A DNA stretch of 36,543 bases. Origin: Burkholderiaceae bacterium (GTDB lineage Bacteria > Pseudomonadota > Gammaproteobacteria > Burkholderiales > Burkholderiaceae_C). The first letter of the stretch is position 1, and each line of letters starts with the position of its first letter. The stretch is taken from positions 1 to 36,543 of the forward strand of contig JAFMFB010000024.1 of assembly GCA_017856435.1 (NCBI GenBank), read 5' to 3'. The notes beneath the pieces were generated by a model that saw nothing but the letters and a program-made list of their open reading frames with translations, ran no database searches and was not told where the DNA came from. Below are positions 20,380 through 29,891 of the stretch, in pieces. The position numbers and the translations under genes are program-made.

Positions 20380-21156
20380 TTACTGAGCCACCCAGCCGCC
20401 ATCCATATTCCAGGCGGCTCCCCGAACATTGATGGCAGCGTCCGAACAAAGGAAGACAGCCAGAGCGCCAAGCTGTTCGGGTGTGGTGAATTGTTGCGAA
20501 GGAGACTTCTCGCCCACCAGTGACTTCTTGGCCTCTTCGTTGGTGAGTCCCATGGCCAAAGCGCGGGCATCCACCTGCTTTTGTACCAGCGGGGTCAGCA
20601 CCCAGCCCGGGCAGATGGCATTGCAGGTAACCCCGGTGGTGGCCGTCTCCAGGGCGGTCACCTTGGTCAGACCAATGATGCCGTGCTTGGATGCAACATA
20701 AGCCGACTTCTCGACCGAACCCACCAAACCGTGGGTGGAGGCGATGTTGATGATGCGCCCCCAATTGTTGGCGTACATTCCCGGCAGGGCCAAGCGTGAG
20801 GTGTGAAAGGCACTGCTCAGATTGACGGCCAGCACATCATCCCAGCGCTCGGTCGCAAATGCCTCAATCCGTGCCACGTGCTGGATGCCGGCATTGTTGA
20901 CCAGGATATCGACCCGACCAAAGCGGTCGGCAGCAAAGTTCATCATGTCGCTGATCTCGCCAGGCCGGCGCATATCGGCTCCGTGGTAGGCCGCTGTAAC
21001 CCCTAGCGCTGCAATCTCTGACTGGGCGGCCTGTACGTCGCCAAAGCCATTGAGCACGATCTGCGCCCCCTGTGCGGCCAGCGCCTTCGCGATGCCCAAC
21101 CCGATGCCGCTGGTAGAGCCAGTGACCAGGGCCGTCTTACCTTTTAGGGATTGCAT
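20380..21156 (-). CDS. bdhA: 3-hydroxybutyrate dehydrogenase (short-chain dehydrogenase)
   Basis: NAD-dependent short-chain dehydrogenase, 258 residues, interconverting 3-hydroxybutyrate and acetoacetate, the last step of polyhydroxybutyrate use. Near the N-terminus is the cofactor motif TGSTSGIGLGIAKAL. NNAG appears as DILVNNAGIQHVA near residue 85. The catalytic triad is supported by a Ser in INIASTHGLVG near 138, and Tyr/Lys in SAYVASKHGIIGLTK near 151 (YxxxK). The C-terminus MDGGWVAQ is typical of bacterial BdhA, as is the VCPGWVLTPLVQKQ-like segment (here ICPGWVLTPLVQKQ). I chose the ATG at 21156 rather than 21168 because GGAGAA lies just upstream at the right distance. Divergent from relA. 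Confidence 0.88.
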   Translation of the reverse strand: MQSLKGKTALVTGSTSGIGLGIAKALAAQGAQIVLNGFGDVQAAQSEIAALGVTAAYHGADMRRPGEISDMMNFAADRFGRVDILVNNAGIQHVARIEAFATERWDDVLAVNLSSAFHTSRLALPGMYANNWGRIINIASTHGLVGSVEKSAYVASKHGIIGLTKVTALETATTGVTCNAICPGWVLTPLVQKQVDARALAMGLTNEEAKKSLVGEKSPSQQFTTPEQLGALAVFLCSDAAINVRGAAWNMDGGWVAQ

Positions 21157-21228
21157 GCTGTTCTCCATTCAATCGATCTGGTTTCAATTACGATTAAGCC
21201 AAGGATTATCGCTAGCACTCTATACCGG

Positions 21229-23424
21229 ATGAAAAGCCTGGCCAACGAAACCCTGGGTGAAAACCGCGTCCCTGAACTGATCGCTGCCACGGCCCAAAGC
21301 TTGCCAGATCAGGTCAATGCGCTGGTGCGCGCGCGTGGTTTTGCCGAACCCCTCTTGGCCAACCAGTCACTCGATACCGGGGAAAACATGCTCGCCCATG
21401 CCGACGCGGTAGCTGCCACTCTGCAAGCCATTGGCGGCTCTGAAGCGATGCAGGCAGCCAGCTATCTGGTCTATGCCAGTGCCCACCTGAACAAGCCGCT
21501 GGAAGTCATTACCCAGGCTTTTGGCGAAAGTTTTGCCGAACTGGCAGTGGAAACCAACAAGCTGTTTCAGGTGCAGCGACAGACTCTGGCGGCAAACCCA
21601 AAGCAACAGGCAGGCACCCAGACTGAAAATGTTCGCAAGATGCTGCTGGCATTTTCGCGGGACCTTCGGGTGGTGATGCTGCGCTTGACCTCGCGACTGC
21701 AAACCCTGCGCTACTTTGCAGCCACTCATAAGACCATGCCCCAGGAGATGGCGGCTGAGTCCCTGCATGTATTTGCCCCACTGGCCAATCGCCTGGGCAT
21801 CTGGGAAATCAAGTGGGAAATGGAAGACCTGGCCTTTCGTTTCCTTGAGCCTGAGACCTACAAACATATTGCCCAACTGCTGGACGAAAAGCGAACCGAG
21901 CGGGAGGCTTACGTGCGCCAAGTCCGAGGCCAGATCGAGTCTGGCTTGCAGGCACAGGGGATTAGCGCCCAGGTACAGGGCCGGCCCAAACACATCTACA
22001 GCATTGTCAAGAAAATGCGTGGCAAATCACTTGGGTTTGACCAGCTGTATGACTTGCGGGCCTTGCGCATCATTGTCGAGGAGATCCCCGATTGCTATGC
22101 CGCTCTGAGCTGGGTCCACAGTCAATTTACGCCGGTCTCGGAAGAATTTGACGACTATATTGCCCGACCCAAGGCCAACGGCTACCAGTCGCTGCACACC
22201 ATCGTGCGTGATCCAAGTGGCAAACCGATCGAGGTGCAGATTCGTACCGAGACCATGCACCAGCATGCCGAGCATGGCGTGGCAGCGCACTGGGCCTACA
22301 AGGAAGCTGGCACCAGGGGCTATGGTGGCGTCTCGGCCGACAGCGCCTATGACATCAAGATTGCCGTATTGCGCCAGTTGCTGGCCTGGGAGCGTGATCT
22401 CGCCGCCCCCCGACTGGCGCAGGGACTGCTCGACGACCGGATCTATGTGCTGACCCCGAACGCGGCAATTGTTGAGTTGCCCCAAGGGGCGACGCCGGTC
22501 GATTTTGCGTACAGCCTGCATACCGATCTGGGCCACCGTTGTCGCGGCGCACGGATTGATGGGCACATGGTCCCCCTCAACACATCGCTGAAAAATGGTC
22601 AGACAGTTGAAGTGGTCACCACCAAGGAAGGAGGCCCCTCGCGTGACTGGCTCAATCCTGATCTGGCTTACCTGGCCAGTGCCAGGGCTCGCTCCAAGGT
22701 AAGGGCCTGGTTCAATGCCATGGCCATGCATGAAACCGTGGCCCGCGGCCGTGAGGTGGTGGAAAAGTTGTTGCAACGTGAAGGACGGACTTCCTTCAAG
22801 CTGGACGATCTGGCATCCCAACTGGGCTATGCCAATGCCGATGGCCTGTTTGAATCCGTGGGCAAAGACGAGTTATCGGTTCGCAGCATCGAGCAGGTGC
22901 TCAACCCTCCCCAGGCACCATTGCCGGTGGATGAGCATGCGCTGCTGAAAAAAACCAAGGCTCCCAGCACCAGCCGGGGTGGCGTGTTGGTTGTGGGGGT
23001 GGATTCGCTCATGACCCAACTGGCCAAGTGCTGCAAACCCGTGCCGCCCGATCCGATTTGTGGCTTTGTCACCCGAGGCAAGGGAGTGACGGTCCATCGG
23101 GCCGACTGCTCCACGCTGCGCCAGATGATCAACCGGCACGGTGAGCGGGTGATCGAGGTGGCGTGGGGACAGCCCAAGCTCGACGCCGCTTCGCTGTACC
23201 CGGTGGACGTACTGGTCGAGGCCGCAGACCGTCAGGGTTTGCTGCGCGATGTGCTGGATGTCTTTGGCAAGGAAAAATGCAATGTCACCAGTGCACAGAC
23301 GCAAGTGTCCAAGGGGACCAACTGGATGAGCCTGACGGTAGAAGTGCCTGACACCGGGCGCCTGACCAAGGTATTGCCCATGGTGGCGGCCATGCCCGGG
23401 GTGCGCTCGGCCAGACGACGCTAG
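21229..23424 (+). CDS. relA: (p)ppGpp synthetase RelA (synthetase-only type)
   Basis: Stringent-response enzyme of the RSH family, 731 residues, making (p)ppGpp when uncharged tRNA occupies the ribosome. The N-terminal HD-like region (about 40-170) lacks the HDxxED hydrolase motif; its equivalent reads [13 protein letters not shown], so hydrolysis is probably lost. The synthetase domain carries [19 protein letters not shown], with the EXDD form (E306-D309) typical of RelA rather than the RXKD form of SpoT. TGS follows at about 402-462, a Cys-rich segment ([16 protein letters not shown]) at about 595-630, and ACT at about 658-731. The ATG at 21229 was chosen; an in-frame ATG at 21151 would run into the divergent bdhA start. 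Its TAG shares CTAG with the ispF stop. Confidence 0.93.
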   Translation: MKSLANETLGENRVPELIAATAQSLPDQVNALVRARGFAEPLLANQSLDTGENMLAHADAVAATLQAIGGSEAMQAASYLVYASAHLNKPLEVITQAFGESFAELAVETNKLFQVQRQTLAANPKQQAGTQTENVRKMLLAFSRDLRVVMLRLTSRLQTLRYFAATHKTMPQEMAAESLHVFAPLANRLGIWEIKWEMEDLAFRFLEPETYKHIAQLLDEKRTEREAYVRQVRGQIESGLQAQGISAQVQGRPKHIYSIVKKMRGKSLGFDQLYDLRALRIIVEEIPDCYAALSWVHSQFTPVSEEFDDYIARPKANGYQSLHTIVRDPSGKPIEVQIRTETMHQHAEHGVAAHWAYKEAGTRGYGGVSADSAYDIKIAVLRQLLAWERDLAAPRLAQGLLDDRIYVLTPNAAIVELPQGATPVDFAYSLHTDLGHRCRGARIDGHMVPLNTSLKNGQTVEVVTTKEGGPSRDWLNPDLAYLASARARSKVRAWFNAMAMHETVARGREVVEKLLQREGRTSFKLDDLASQLGYANADGLFESVGKDELSVRSIEQVLNPPQAPLPVDEHALLKKTKAPSTSRGGVLVVGVDSLMTQLAKCCKPVPPDPICGFVTRGKGVTVHRADCSTLRQMINRHGERVIEVAWGQPKLDAASLYPVDVLVEAADRQGLLRDVLDVFGKEKCNVTSAQTQVSKGTNWMSLTVEVPDTGRLTKVLPMVAAMPGVRSARRR

Positions 23425-23903
23425 CCTGAACGCTGCATCAGCACCACAGCGCGGGCTTCAATCGCTTCCCCCTGGCCAACAGGGCCGAGTTTTTCTGCGG
23501 TCTTCGCCTTGACATTGACCTGATCCGGTGCAAGGACCAGTGCCTGGGCCAGCCTCTGTCGCATGGCGGGGATGTGTGGCGCCATTTTTGGAGCTTGCGC
23601 CACGATGGTGCTGTCTACATTGGCAATCTGCCAACCCAATGCGCGGACTCGCGCGGCGGCTTCAGCCAGCAGGACGATCGAATCGGCACCCTCAAATTTT
23701 GAATCGGTATCCGGAAAGTGTTGGCCAATATCGCCCAGACCAGCGGCACCCAGCAGGGCATCGGTGATGGCGTGCGCCAGGGCATCGGCATCGGAGTGGC
23801 CCAGCAAGCCCTTGTCATGCGCAATCTCCACGCCGCCCAAAATGAGTTTGCGACCTTGCATCAGGACATGGATGTCCCAGCCTTCACCCACCCGAATCGT
23901 CAT
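23421..23903 (-). CDS. ispF: 2-C-methyl-D-erythritol 2,4-cyclodiphosphate synthase IspF
   Basis: Trimeric zinc enzyme of the MEP isoprenoid pathway, 160 residues, close to the family's usual size. Zinc ligands fit D10 and H12 in GEGWDIH, and H44 in [19 protein letters not shown]. The flexible-loop motif is GHSDADAL (35-42) and the phosphate region [13 protein letters not shown] (63-75). The C-terminal [17 protein letters not shown] closes the fold; QGEAIEA is the terminal motif seen in the family. The ATG overlaps the ispD stop by four bases (ATGA in the minus reading), implying coupled translation. It converges with relA, the two stop codons overlapping in one CTAG. Confidence 0.96.
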   Translation of the reverse strand: MTIRVGEGWDIHVLMQGRKLILGGVEIAHDKGLLGHSDADALAHAITDALLGAAGLGDIGQHFPDTDSKFEGADSIVLLAEAAARVRALGWQIANVDSTIVAQAPKMAPHIPAMRQRLAQALVLAPDQVNVKAKTAEKLGPVGQGEAIEARAVVLMQRSG

Positions 23904-24610
23904 GCGCTTTTCCTTGTCAACAATATTGCCTCAGCCAAGGCGAAATCTTCCGGGTAGGTTACCTTGAAATTTTGGGCCGATCCCGGTACCAACAAAGGTG
24001 ACAAGCCCAACAATTCAATGGCCGATGACTCATCGGTGACAGCTGCCCCGGCGCTTTGCAGCCCCTGCGTCAGCCTGTCCAGCCTGAACATCTGCGGTGT
24101 CTGGGCCAGCCATTTGTCTGACCTCTCCAAGGTTTTGGTAACCCGGCCTTGCTCTTCCTGTTTCAAGGTGTCGGGCAACTTCAGCGCCAGCAGGCCGCCT
24201 ACCGCGTCATCCTGACAGGCTGCCATCAGAGCCTCAATTTGCGGTGCGGTAATCAGGCAACGCGCCGCATCATGCACCAGTACCCAGTCGTCCGGGCGTG
24301 CCCCCATCTCACGCAAGCGTGCCAACCCGTTGGTCACACTTTGAGCCCGCGAGGTACCACCACAATCGGCCACTTGCCAGGCACTGCCCGGGCGCGACTG
24401 AAAGAACGTGTCGCCAGGGGCTACCACCACCAGCGTGGCTTGCAGCGTTGAAACCTCGGCAAAGGCCCGCAAGGTGTGCAGCACCATGGGTTGTCCCGCC
24501 AGAGGCTGGTACTGTTTGGGACGGTCAGTGCCGGCACGCGAGCCTGAACCGGCACAGGGTATCAGCGCCCAGTATCGAGTGCCAGCCTGGATCTTCGAAG
24601 GAGTACTCAT
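23900..24610 (-). CDS. ispD: 2-C-methyl-D-erythritol 4-phosphate cytidylyltransferase IspD
   Basis: Couples MEP to CTP to give CDP-methylerythritol in isoprenoid synthesis; 236 residues. The N-terminal nucleotide-binding loop reads [20 protein letters not shown] (residues 15-34). This is the family's P-A-A-G-x-G-x-R-M...PKQY signature with Cys and Ala at two usually conserved places. Other matches are [12 protein letters not shown] near 109-120 (the HDAAR motif) and [23 protein letters not shown] near 152-174 (TQTPQ-like). Starts at ATG 24610, 111 bp from the divergent mfd start. Partnered with ispF in the same operon, the most common arrangement for these two. Confidence 0.95.
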   Translation of the reverse strand: MSTPSKIQAGTRYWALIPCAGSGSRAGTDRPKQYQPLAGQPMVLHTLRAFAEVSTLQATLVVVAPGDTFFQSRPGSAWQVADCGGTSRAQSVTNGLARLREMGARPDDWVLVHDAARCLITAPQIEALMAACQDDAVGGLLALKLPDTLKQEEQGRVTKTLERSDKWLAQTPQMFRLDRLTQGLQSAGAAVTDESSAIELLGLSPLLVPGSAQNFKVTYPEDFALAEAILLTRKSA

Positions 24611-24669
24611 GCCGCAACCATTCTATTGAGATTTTTTGGGCATATAAAATCTGCGTCGTTATGACCCCT

Positions 24670-24698
24670 CACCCCCCACGCAATGCATTTGGGGGGTG
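24670..24698 (+). promoter_or_regulatory. perfect 9-bp hairpin in mfd leader
   Basis: CACCCCCCA (24670-24678) and TGGGGGGTG (24690-24698) form a perfect 9-bp stem with an 11-nt loop, ending 23 nt before the mfd ATG. If the promoter lies in the AT-rich stretch at about 24621-24650, which contains TATAAA, this is in the 5' leader. It is not followed by a T-run, so it is not a normal terminator; a leader structure or a protein-binding site is possible. Confidence 0.4.
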
Positions 24699-24721
24699 TT
24701 TGCATTTGTATTCCTTCATCC

Positions 24722-27700
24722 ATGCACCTGCCCAAACTTCAAGCCGGAAAACGCTTTAGCCTGCCTCGGCCCGTCAGCTGCGGCGACGCCCTCCTGCTTG
24801 CCGAACTGGGCCAGCGAGAAAGCGCGGCGGGTCGGGTGCTGGCCATCGTCTGCGCTGAACCCAGTGATGGTCCGCGCCTGATCGAGGAAATGGCCTTTTT
24901 TGCCCCCGATCTGCGTTACGCCTTCTTTCCGGACTGGGAAACCCTGCCCTATGACACTTTTTCGCCGCATCAGGATCTGATCAGCGAGCGTCTGGCGACG
25001 CTCTGGCGTCTCTACAACCACGGCAAGCCTGGTCAGACAGATCAAGCCGATGTGGTCTTGATCCCGGCCACCACAGCGCTTTACCGATTAGGACCGCCCA
25101 GTTTTCTGGCCGCGTATACCTTTGAATTCAGAACCGGTCAGAAACTCAATGAACAGGCTCTGAAATCCCAGCTCACCCTGGCCGGCTACAACCATGTGGC
25201 CCAGGTGGTCAGCCCGGGCGAATACGCGGTACGCGGTGGCCTGATCGACCTGTTTCCAATGGGATCACCCATGCCTTTACGGGTGGACCTGTTTGACGAT
25301 GAGGTGGATTCAATCCGGACGTTTGATCCTGACAGCCAGCGCAGCCTGTACCCGATGGCTGAAGTCCGCTTGCTCCCGGGGCGTGAATTTCCGCTTGATG
25401 AGCAAGCTCGCAAATTGTTCCGTCAGCGCTGGCGCGAACTCATGGAAGGTGACCCCAGCAAAAACAGAACCTACAAGGACATTGGCAACGGCGTGGCCAG
25501 TGCCGGCATCGAATACTACCTGCCTCTTTTCTTTGAAGAGACGGCCACTGCGTTTGATTATCTCGGTGAACACTGCACCCTGGTACTGCACGGCGATCTT
25601 GAACCAAGCCTGCAGCGCTTCTGGCAGGACACTCGCGAGCGCTACCGCCTGTGTCAAGGCGATCCCGAGCGACCCGCTCTTCCCCCTGAGTCCTTGTTTC
25701 TCTCAGCCGAGCAGTTCTTCAGCCTGGCCAATCAGCATGCACAACTGGCCTTAAAGCCCATTCGCGATGAGTCGCCTACGACCCCGACTGAAGAAACCGC
25801 AGCCAGCTCTGCCGCCGAGGCATTCTCGGTGTGCCAGTCCTTACCCGACCTGAGTACCGAGCGCGGCGCTGAAGACCCCCTCCTCAAGCTGAAGGACCAC
25901 CTGCGGCATACGCAACACCGGGTGTTACTGCTGGCCGAGAGCGATGGCCGCCGCGAAAGCCTGCTTGACTTTCTGCGTGCCAGCCATTTGGTGCCCCCAG
26001 CCTTCGATTCACTGGCTGAATTCCAAGCCAGCGCGGAAAAGATCGGGGTGGCCACCGCGGCCCTGAGTGCCGGTTTTTCATGGCCCGAGCAAGGCCTGGA
26101 CCTGGTCACCGAGACCGAGTTGTTCTCTGCAGGCCCGACCACCCGACGCCGCAAGAAGCAGGAGCAGGTCAGCGATGTAGAGGCGCTGATCAAGGACCTT
26201 TCCGAGCTGAATGTGGGTGATCCGGTCGTTCACACCAACCATGGCATCGGCCGCTACCGGGGCCTGGTCAACATGATGGTGGCAACGCGCTCTGATGGCA
26301 GCCAGGAAAACCAGGAGTTTCTGCATCTTGAATACGCCGACCAGGCGGTGTTGTATGTGCCGGTTAGTCAGTTGCAGCTGATCAGTCGCTACACCGGGGT
26401 CAGCGCCGAGGAAGCGCCCCTGCACAAACTGGGTTCGGGCCAATGGGAACGGGCCAAGCGGCGCGCAGCCGAACAAATTCGTGACGCCGCCGCTGAACTT
26501 CTAAACATCTATGCACGGCGCGCGGCCAGGCAAGGGCACGCCTTTCGTTTCAGCGCCAGGGACTATGAACAGTTTGCCAATGACTTTGGCTTTGAGGAAA
26601 CCGCTGATCAGAAAGCAGCCATTCACGCAGTCATCCAGGACATGATCAGCCCGCAGCCGATGGACCGGCTGATCTGCGGTGATGTCGGCTTTGGCAAGAC
26701 CGAGGTGGCCCTGCGGGCGGCTTTCGTCGCTGTAACGGGCGGCAGTCAGGTGGCTTTGCTGGCACCCACCACCCTGCTGGCCGAACAACACTACCAGACC
26801 CTGGTGGACCGCTTTTCTAAATGGCCGGTGAAGATCGCTGAAATGAGCCGCTTTCGCTCCGGCAAGGAGATCAGCGCTGCCCTCAAAGGTCTTGCCGATG
26901 GCTCGATCGATATTGTGGTGGGGACCCATAAGCTGCTGAGTCAGGACACCCGCTTCAAGGACCTGGGCCTGCTGATCATTGATGAAGAGCACCGCTTTGG
27001 AGTGCGTCACAAGGAAGCCATCAAAGGCTTGCGCGCAGAAGTTGATGTACTGACCCTGACCGCCACCCCGATTCCTCGTACCCTGGGTATGGCACTTGAA
27101 GGCCTGCGTGACCTTTCGGTGATCGCTACCGCACCGCAACGGCGATTGGCGATCAAGACCTTTGTCCGTGACGAGGACAAGGGAGTGATACGCGAGGCGG
27201 TACTGCGCGAACTCAAGCGGGGCGGTCAGGTCTATTTTTTGCACAACGAAGTCGAGACCATCGAAAACCGGCGCGAAAGGCTGCAGGAGCTGATCCCAGA
27301 GGCCCACATTGCCGTGGCCCACGGCCAGATGCCGGAACGCCAGCTCGAGGCTGTGATGCGAGATTTCGTGGCTCAGCGCAGCAACCTGCTGCTGTGTTCG
27401 ACCATCATCGAAACCGGTATTGATGTACCCACGGCCAACACCATTGTGATCAGCCGCGCCGACAAGTTTGGCCTGGCGCAGTTGCACCAGCTGCGCGGCC
27501 GGGTCGGGCGCAGCCACCACCAGGCCTATGCCTATCTGTTGGTGCCCGATAAGGAAAGTTTGACCAAGCAAGCCGCGCAACGGCTTGATGCCATTCAGCA
27601 GATGGAGGAACTGGGCTCGGGCTTTTATCTGGCCATGCATGACCTCGAAATTCGGGGTGCCGGGGAAGTACTGGGAGAAAATCAGAGTGGCAACATGCTT

Positions 27701-28252
27701 GAGATCGGTTTTCAGCTCTACAACGACATGTTGGCCCAAGCCGTAAAAAGCCTCAAGGAAGGCCATGAACCCGATTTGCTCTCGCCCATGGTCGCCACCA
27801 CCGACATCAACCTGCATGAGCCTGCCCTGTTGCCCAATGACTACTGTGGTGATGTGCACATGCGGCTGTCCTTTTACAAAAAGCTCGCCACCGCACGCAA
27901 CACGGAGCAAATCGATACCTTGATGGAAGAGATCGTCGATCGCTTCGGCAAGTTGCCACCCCAGGCCCAGACCCTGATTGATGTGCACCGGTTGCGGGTG
28001 ATTGGCCAACCCTACGGGGTGACCAAGGTGGATGCATCCGAGCAGCTGATCAACATCACCTTCAAGAAAGACGCACCGATCGACCCGATGAAGGTCATTG
28101 AGCTGGTTCAGAAAAACCGCCATATCAAACTCGCCGGCAACGAAAAACTTCGCATCGAGCGCGCCCTGCCTGATGCCAAGTCCCGGGCCCATCTGGTGCG
28201 TGATGTGCTGCGCTCGCTGGGTCAACCTGTCAACACTACTGTTTCAGCCTGA
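24722..28252 (+). CDS. mfd: transcription-repair coupling factor Mfd
   Basis: DNA translocase that removes RNA polymerase stalled at lesions and recruits UvrA; 1176 residues. The N-terminal UvrB-homology region (about 1-330) includes EMAFFAPDLRYAFFPDWETLPYD. It is followed by a Ser/Thr/Ala/Glu-rich spacer (about 345-375). The RNA-polymerase-interacting domain (about 490-560) contains GDPVVHTNHGIGRYRGL. The translocase has motif I GDVGFGKTE (653-661), LLAPTTLLAEQHYQT, DEEHRFGVRHKE, TLTATPIPRTLGM and LHQLRGRVGRS. The C-terminal TRCF domain covers about 1010-1150. The ATG at 24722 gives the family N-terminus (LPKLQAGKRFSLPRP); an in-frame ATG at 24683 lies inside the leader hairpin. Downstream serB begins 40 nt later. 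Confidence 0.97.
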   Translation: MHLPKLQAGKRFSLPRPVSCGDALLLAELGQRESAAGRVLAIVCAEPSDGPRLIEEMAFFAPDLRYAFFPDWETLPYDTFSPHQDLISERLATLWRLYNHGKPGQTDQADVVLIPATTALYRLGPPSFLAAYTFEFRTGQKLNEQALKSQLTLAGYNHVAQVVSPGEYAVRGGLIDLFPMGSPMPLRVDLFDDEVDSIRTFDPDSQRSLYPMAEVRLLPGREFPLDEQARKLFRQRWRELMEGDPSKNRTYKDIGNGVASAGIEYYLPLFFEETATAFDYLGEHCTLVLHGDLEPSLQRFWQDTRERYRLCQGDPERPALPPESLFLSAEQFFSLANQHAQLALKPIRDESPTTPTEETAASSAAEAFSVCQSLPDLSTERGAEDPLLKLKDHLRHTQHRVLLLAESDGRRESLLDFLRASHLVPPAFDSLAEFQASAEKIGVATAALSAGFSWPEQGLDLVTETELFSAGPTTRRRKKQEQVSDVEALIKDLSELNVGDPVVHTNHGIGRYRGLVNMMVATRSDGSQENQEFLHLEYADQAVLYVPVSQLQLISRYTGVSAEEAPLHKLGSGQWERAKRRAAEQIRDAAAELLNIYARRAARQGHAFRFSARDYEQFANDFGFEETADQKAAIHAVIQDMISPQPMDRLICGDVGFGKTEVALRAAFVAVTGGSQVALLAPTTLLAEQHYQTLVDRFSKWPVKIAEMSRFRSGKEISAALKGLADGSIDIVVGTHKLLSQDTRFKDLGLLIIDEEHRFGVRHKEAIKGLRAEVDVLTLTATPIPRTLGMALEGLRDLSVIATAPQRRLAIKTFVRDEDKGVIREAVLRELKRGGQVYFLHNEVETIENRRERLQELIPEAHIAVAHGQMPERQLEAVMRDFVAQRSNLLLCSTIIETGIDVPTANTIVISRADKFGLAQLHQLRGRVGRSHHQAYAYLLVPDKESLTKQAAQRLDAIQQMEELGSGFYLAMHDLEIRGAGEVLGENQSGNMLEIGFQLYNDMLAQAVKSLKEGHEPDLLSPMVATTDINLHEPALLPNDYCGDVHMRLSFYKKLATARNTEQIDTLMEEIVDRFGKLPPQAQTLIDVHRLRVIGQPYGVTKVDASEQLINITFKKDAPIDPMKVIELVQKNRHIKLAGNEKLRIERALPDAKSRAHLVRDVLRSLGQPVNTTVSA

Positions 28253-28292
28253 GCAGGATGCACTAACCGACTTTCCACAGTTCAAGGACACC

Positions 28293-29009
28293 ATGACGCT
28301 TTCCCCACGCGAATTCTCCCCAGGCCTCATGCTGCGCGGTGTCAGCCCGCCCCTGCGTCTGGCGGACTACCGCCTGATTGCCTTTGACATGGACTCCACG
28401 CTCATCAACATCGAGTGCGTGGACGAAATCGCCGATGTTGTGGGGCGCAAGGCCGAGGTATCCGCTATTACCGAAGCGGCCATGCGCGGTGAGATTGCCG
28501 ATTACAAGGAAAGCCTGCGCCAACGCGTGGCCCTGCTCAAAGGCGCCACCCTGGCTGACCTGGAGCAGGTGTACCGCCTACGCCTGCGCCTGAACCCAGG
28601 GGCTGACCAACTGGTGCAGTCCTGTCAGGCGGCTGGCCTGAAAGTCTTGCTGGTCAGCGGCGGCTTCACCTTTTTCACCGACCGGGTACGTGATCGCCTG
28701 GGCGTCGACTTCACCCGCTCCAATGTGCTGGAGGTTCACAACCAGGTCCTGACCGGTCGCATGGTCGATCAACCCTGGGGCGATATCTGTGATGGCGCCG
28801 AAAAACGCCGCATGCTGCTGCAAACCTGCGCCACGTTGGGTATTCAGCCACGGCAAGCCATTGCGATGGGTGATGGTGCCAACGACCTGCCGATGATGGG
28901 CGAAGCGGGCCTGTCAGTGGCCTACCACGCCAAACCCAAGGTGCGAGAACACGCCATGGTGTCCATAGAAAGCGGTGGCCTCAACCGGTTGCTGGAGATA
29001 TTTGGCTGA
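28293..29009 (+). CDS. serB: phosphoserine phosphatase SerB
   Basis: HAD-family phosphatase, 238 residues, releasing serine from phosphoserine in the last step of serine synthesis. The catalytic loop is FDMDSTLIN with nucleophile D32 and general acid D34. Motif II is the VSGGFTFFTDRV segment near residue 117 (Ser), and motif III/IV are the Lys ahead of RRMLLQ near 168 and GDGANDLPMMGEAGL near 190-204. The short N-terminus has no ACT domain, unlike some larger SerB proteins. The ATG at 28293 has AAGGA 5 nt upstream; the frame is open into mfd but those codons are not SerB-like. Probably co-transcribed with mfd. Confidence 0.94.
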   Translation: MTLSPREFSPGLMLRGVSPPLRLADYRLIAFDMDSTLINIECVDEIADVVGRKAEVSAITEAAMRGEIADYKESLRQRVALLKGATLADLEQVYRLRLRLNPGADQLVQSCQAAGLKVLLVSGGFTFFTDRVRDRLGVDFTRSNVLEVHNQVLTGRMVDQPWGDICDGAEKRRMLLQTCATLGIQPRQAIAMGDGANDLPMMGEAGLSVAYHAKPKVREHAMVSIESGGLNRLLEIFG

Positions 29010-29053
29010 AGAGTTGACTTGGCCGGGTCCGGGTGTGAACCCGTGATCAAATC

Positions 29054-29070
29054 TCGGGGTTTAGCCCCGA
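29054..29070 (+). terminator. hairpin downstream of serB
   Basis: TCGGGG (29054-29059), loop TTTAG, CCCCGA (29065-29070), a 6-bp GC-rich stem 45 nt after the serB stop. The plus strand continues TGTATCAAAAC, without a T-run, so it is at best a weak terminator. Forms the first of three hairpins between the convergent serB and rlmB genes. Confidence 0.35.
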
Positions 29071-29076
29071 TGTATC

Positions 29077-29138
29077 AAAACTGCATCAAGGCAGACTTCG
29101 CTGCCTTAAAACTGAATCAAGGCAGACTTCGCTGCCTT
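29077..29138 (-). repeat. 31-bp tandem duplication carrying a hairpin at rlmB 3' end
   Basis: Two adjacent 31-bp units (29077-29107 and 29108-29138) differ at one base (CTGCATC versus CTGAATC). Each holds a 7-bp hairpin AAGGCAG-ACTTCG-CTGCCTT, at 29088-29107 and 29119-29138. The right-hand copy overlaps the last codons and stop of rlmB; the left copy lies beyond it, so the gene's end and its hairpin appear to have been duplicated. On the minus strand each hairpin is followed by TTGAT.CAGTTTT, consistent with a doubled rlmB terminator. Confidence 0.6.
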
Positions 29139-29857
29139 AAGGCCTCGTAAAGGCAGACGCCGCTGGCCACCGAGACATTGAGGCTTTCCACCCCACCCTT
29201 CATTGGAATGCTGACCAGTTCATCACAGGTCTTGCGAGTGAGTTGACGCATGCCCTGCCCCTCGGCCCCCAGCACCAGCGCGGTCGGGCCTTTCAGATCG
29301 ACCTGGTACAGGGTTTTGGGGGCATCGTCACTGGTACCAATGCACCAGATATTGCGTTCTTTCAACTCCCCCAGGGTGCGGGCCAGATTGGTCACCATGA
29401 AATAGGGCACGGTCTCGGCCGCACCACTGGCCACCTTGGCTACGGTGGCGTTTAGGCCCACGGCATGGTCTTTGGGCGCGATCACCGCATGCGCACCCGC
29501 CCCATCAGCCACCCGCAGGCAAGCCCCAAGATTGTGGGGATCGGTCACGCCATCGAGCACCAGCAGCAGGGGGGGTGCGGTGAGCTGGTCAAGCAATTCG
29601 TCTAGCGAGTGCGTCGGTGCCAGCGCCTGCACCCGAGCCGCCACCCCCTGATGCCCATGGCTACCGGCCAGCCTGGCCAGGCGCAAGCCATCGGCTTCGA
29701 TCAGGCGAACATTTGATTCCCTGGCACGCTCGATGAACTGCCGCATCCGTGCATCGCGGCGGGTGGGATCAAAATAGATTTCAGTGATCGACTCAGGCGC
29801 CGTTTTCAGACGCACGCCAACGGCATGAAAGCCGAACAAAACTTTTGCAGAGGACAT
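29117..29857 (-). CDS. rlmB: 23S rRNA (guanosine-2'-O-)-methyltransferase RlmB
   Basis: SPOUT-class methyltransferase for G2251 (E. coli numbering) in the 23S rRNA P loop, 246 residues. The N-terminal substrate domain covers about 1-80. The SPOUT motifs are [23 protein letters not shown] near 98-120, [20 protein letters not shown] near 192-211 and [23 protein letters not shown] near 215-237; the knotted SAM-site segments and NVSVA are nearly identical to E. coli RlmB. The C-terminus ends LRQRSLP, only three residues beyond the E. coli end. The last codons form the arm of a hairpin (see the tandem repeat). Starts 34 nt after the ybbA-like gene with AGGG upstream; likely the same operon. Confidence 0.95.
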   Translation of the reverse strand: MSSAKVLFGFHAVGVRLKTAPESITEIYFDPTRRDARMRQFIERARESNVRLIEADGLRLARLAGSHGHQGVAARVQALAPTHSLDELLDQLTAPPLLLVLDGVTDPHNLGACLRVADGAGAHAVIAPKDHAVGLNATVAKVASGAAETVPYFMVTNLARTLGELKERNIWCIGTSDDAPKTLYQVDLKGPTALVLGAEGQGMRQLTRKTCDELVSIPMKGGVESLNVSVASGVCLYEALRQRSLP

Positions 29858-29891
29858 GCTTGATTATCCCTGGCATCAGCATGTGCCGAGA

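Noticed and set aside
22027-22821. 264-codon minus-strand open frame opposite relA
   Set aside because: Antisense shadow of the synthetase and TGS region of relA; no start signal or family match.
26501-28225. 574-codon minus-strand open frame opposite mfd
   Set aside because: The plus-strand frame is clearly Mfd with all helicase motifs; the opposite frame has no recognisable domain and arises from codon bias.
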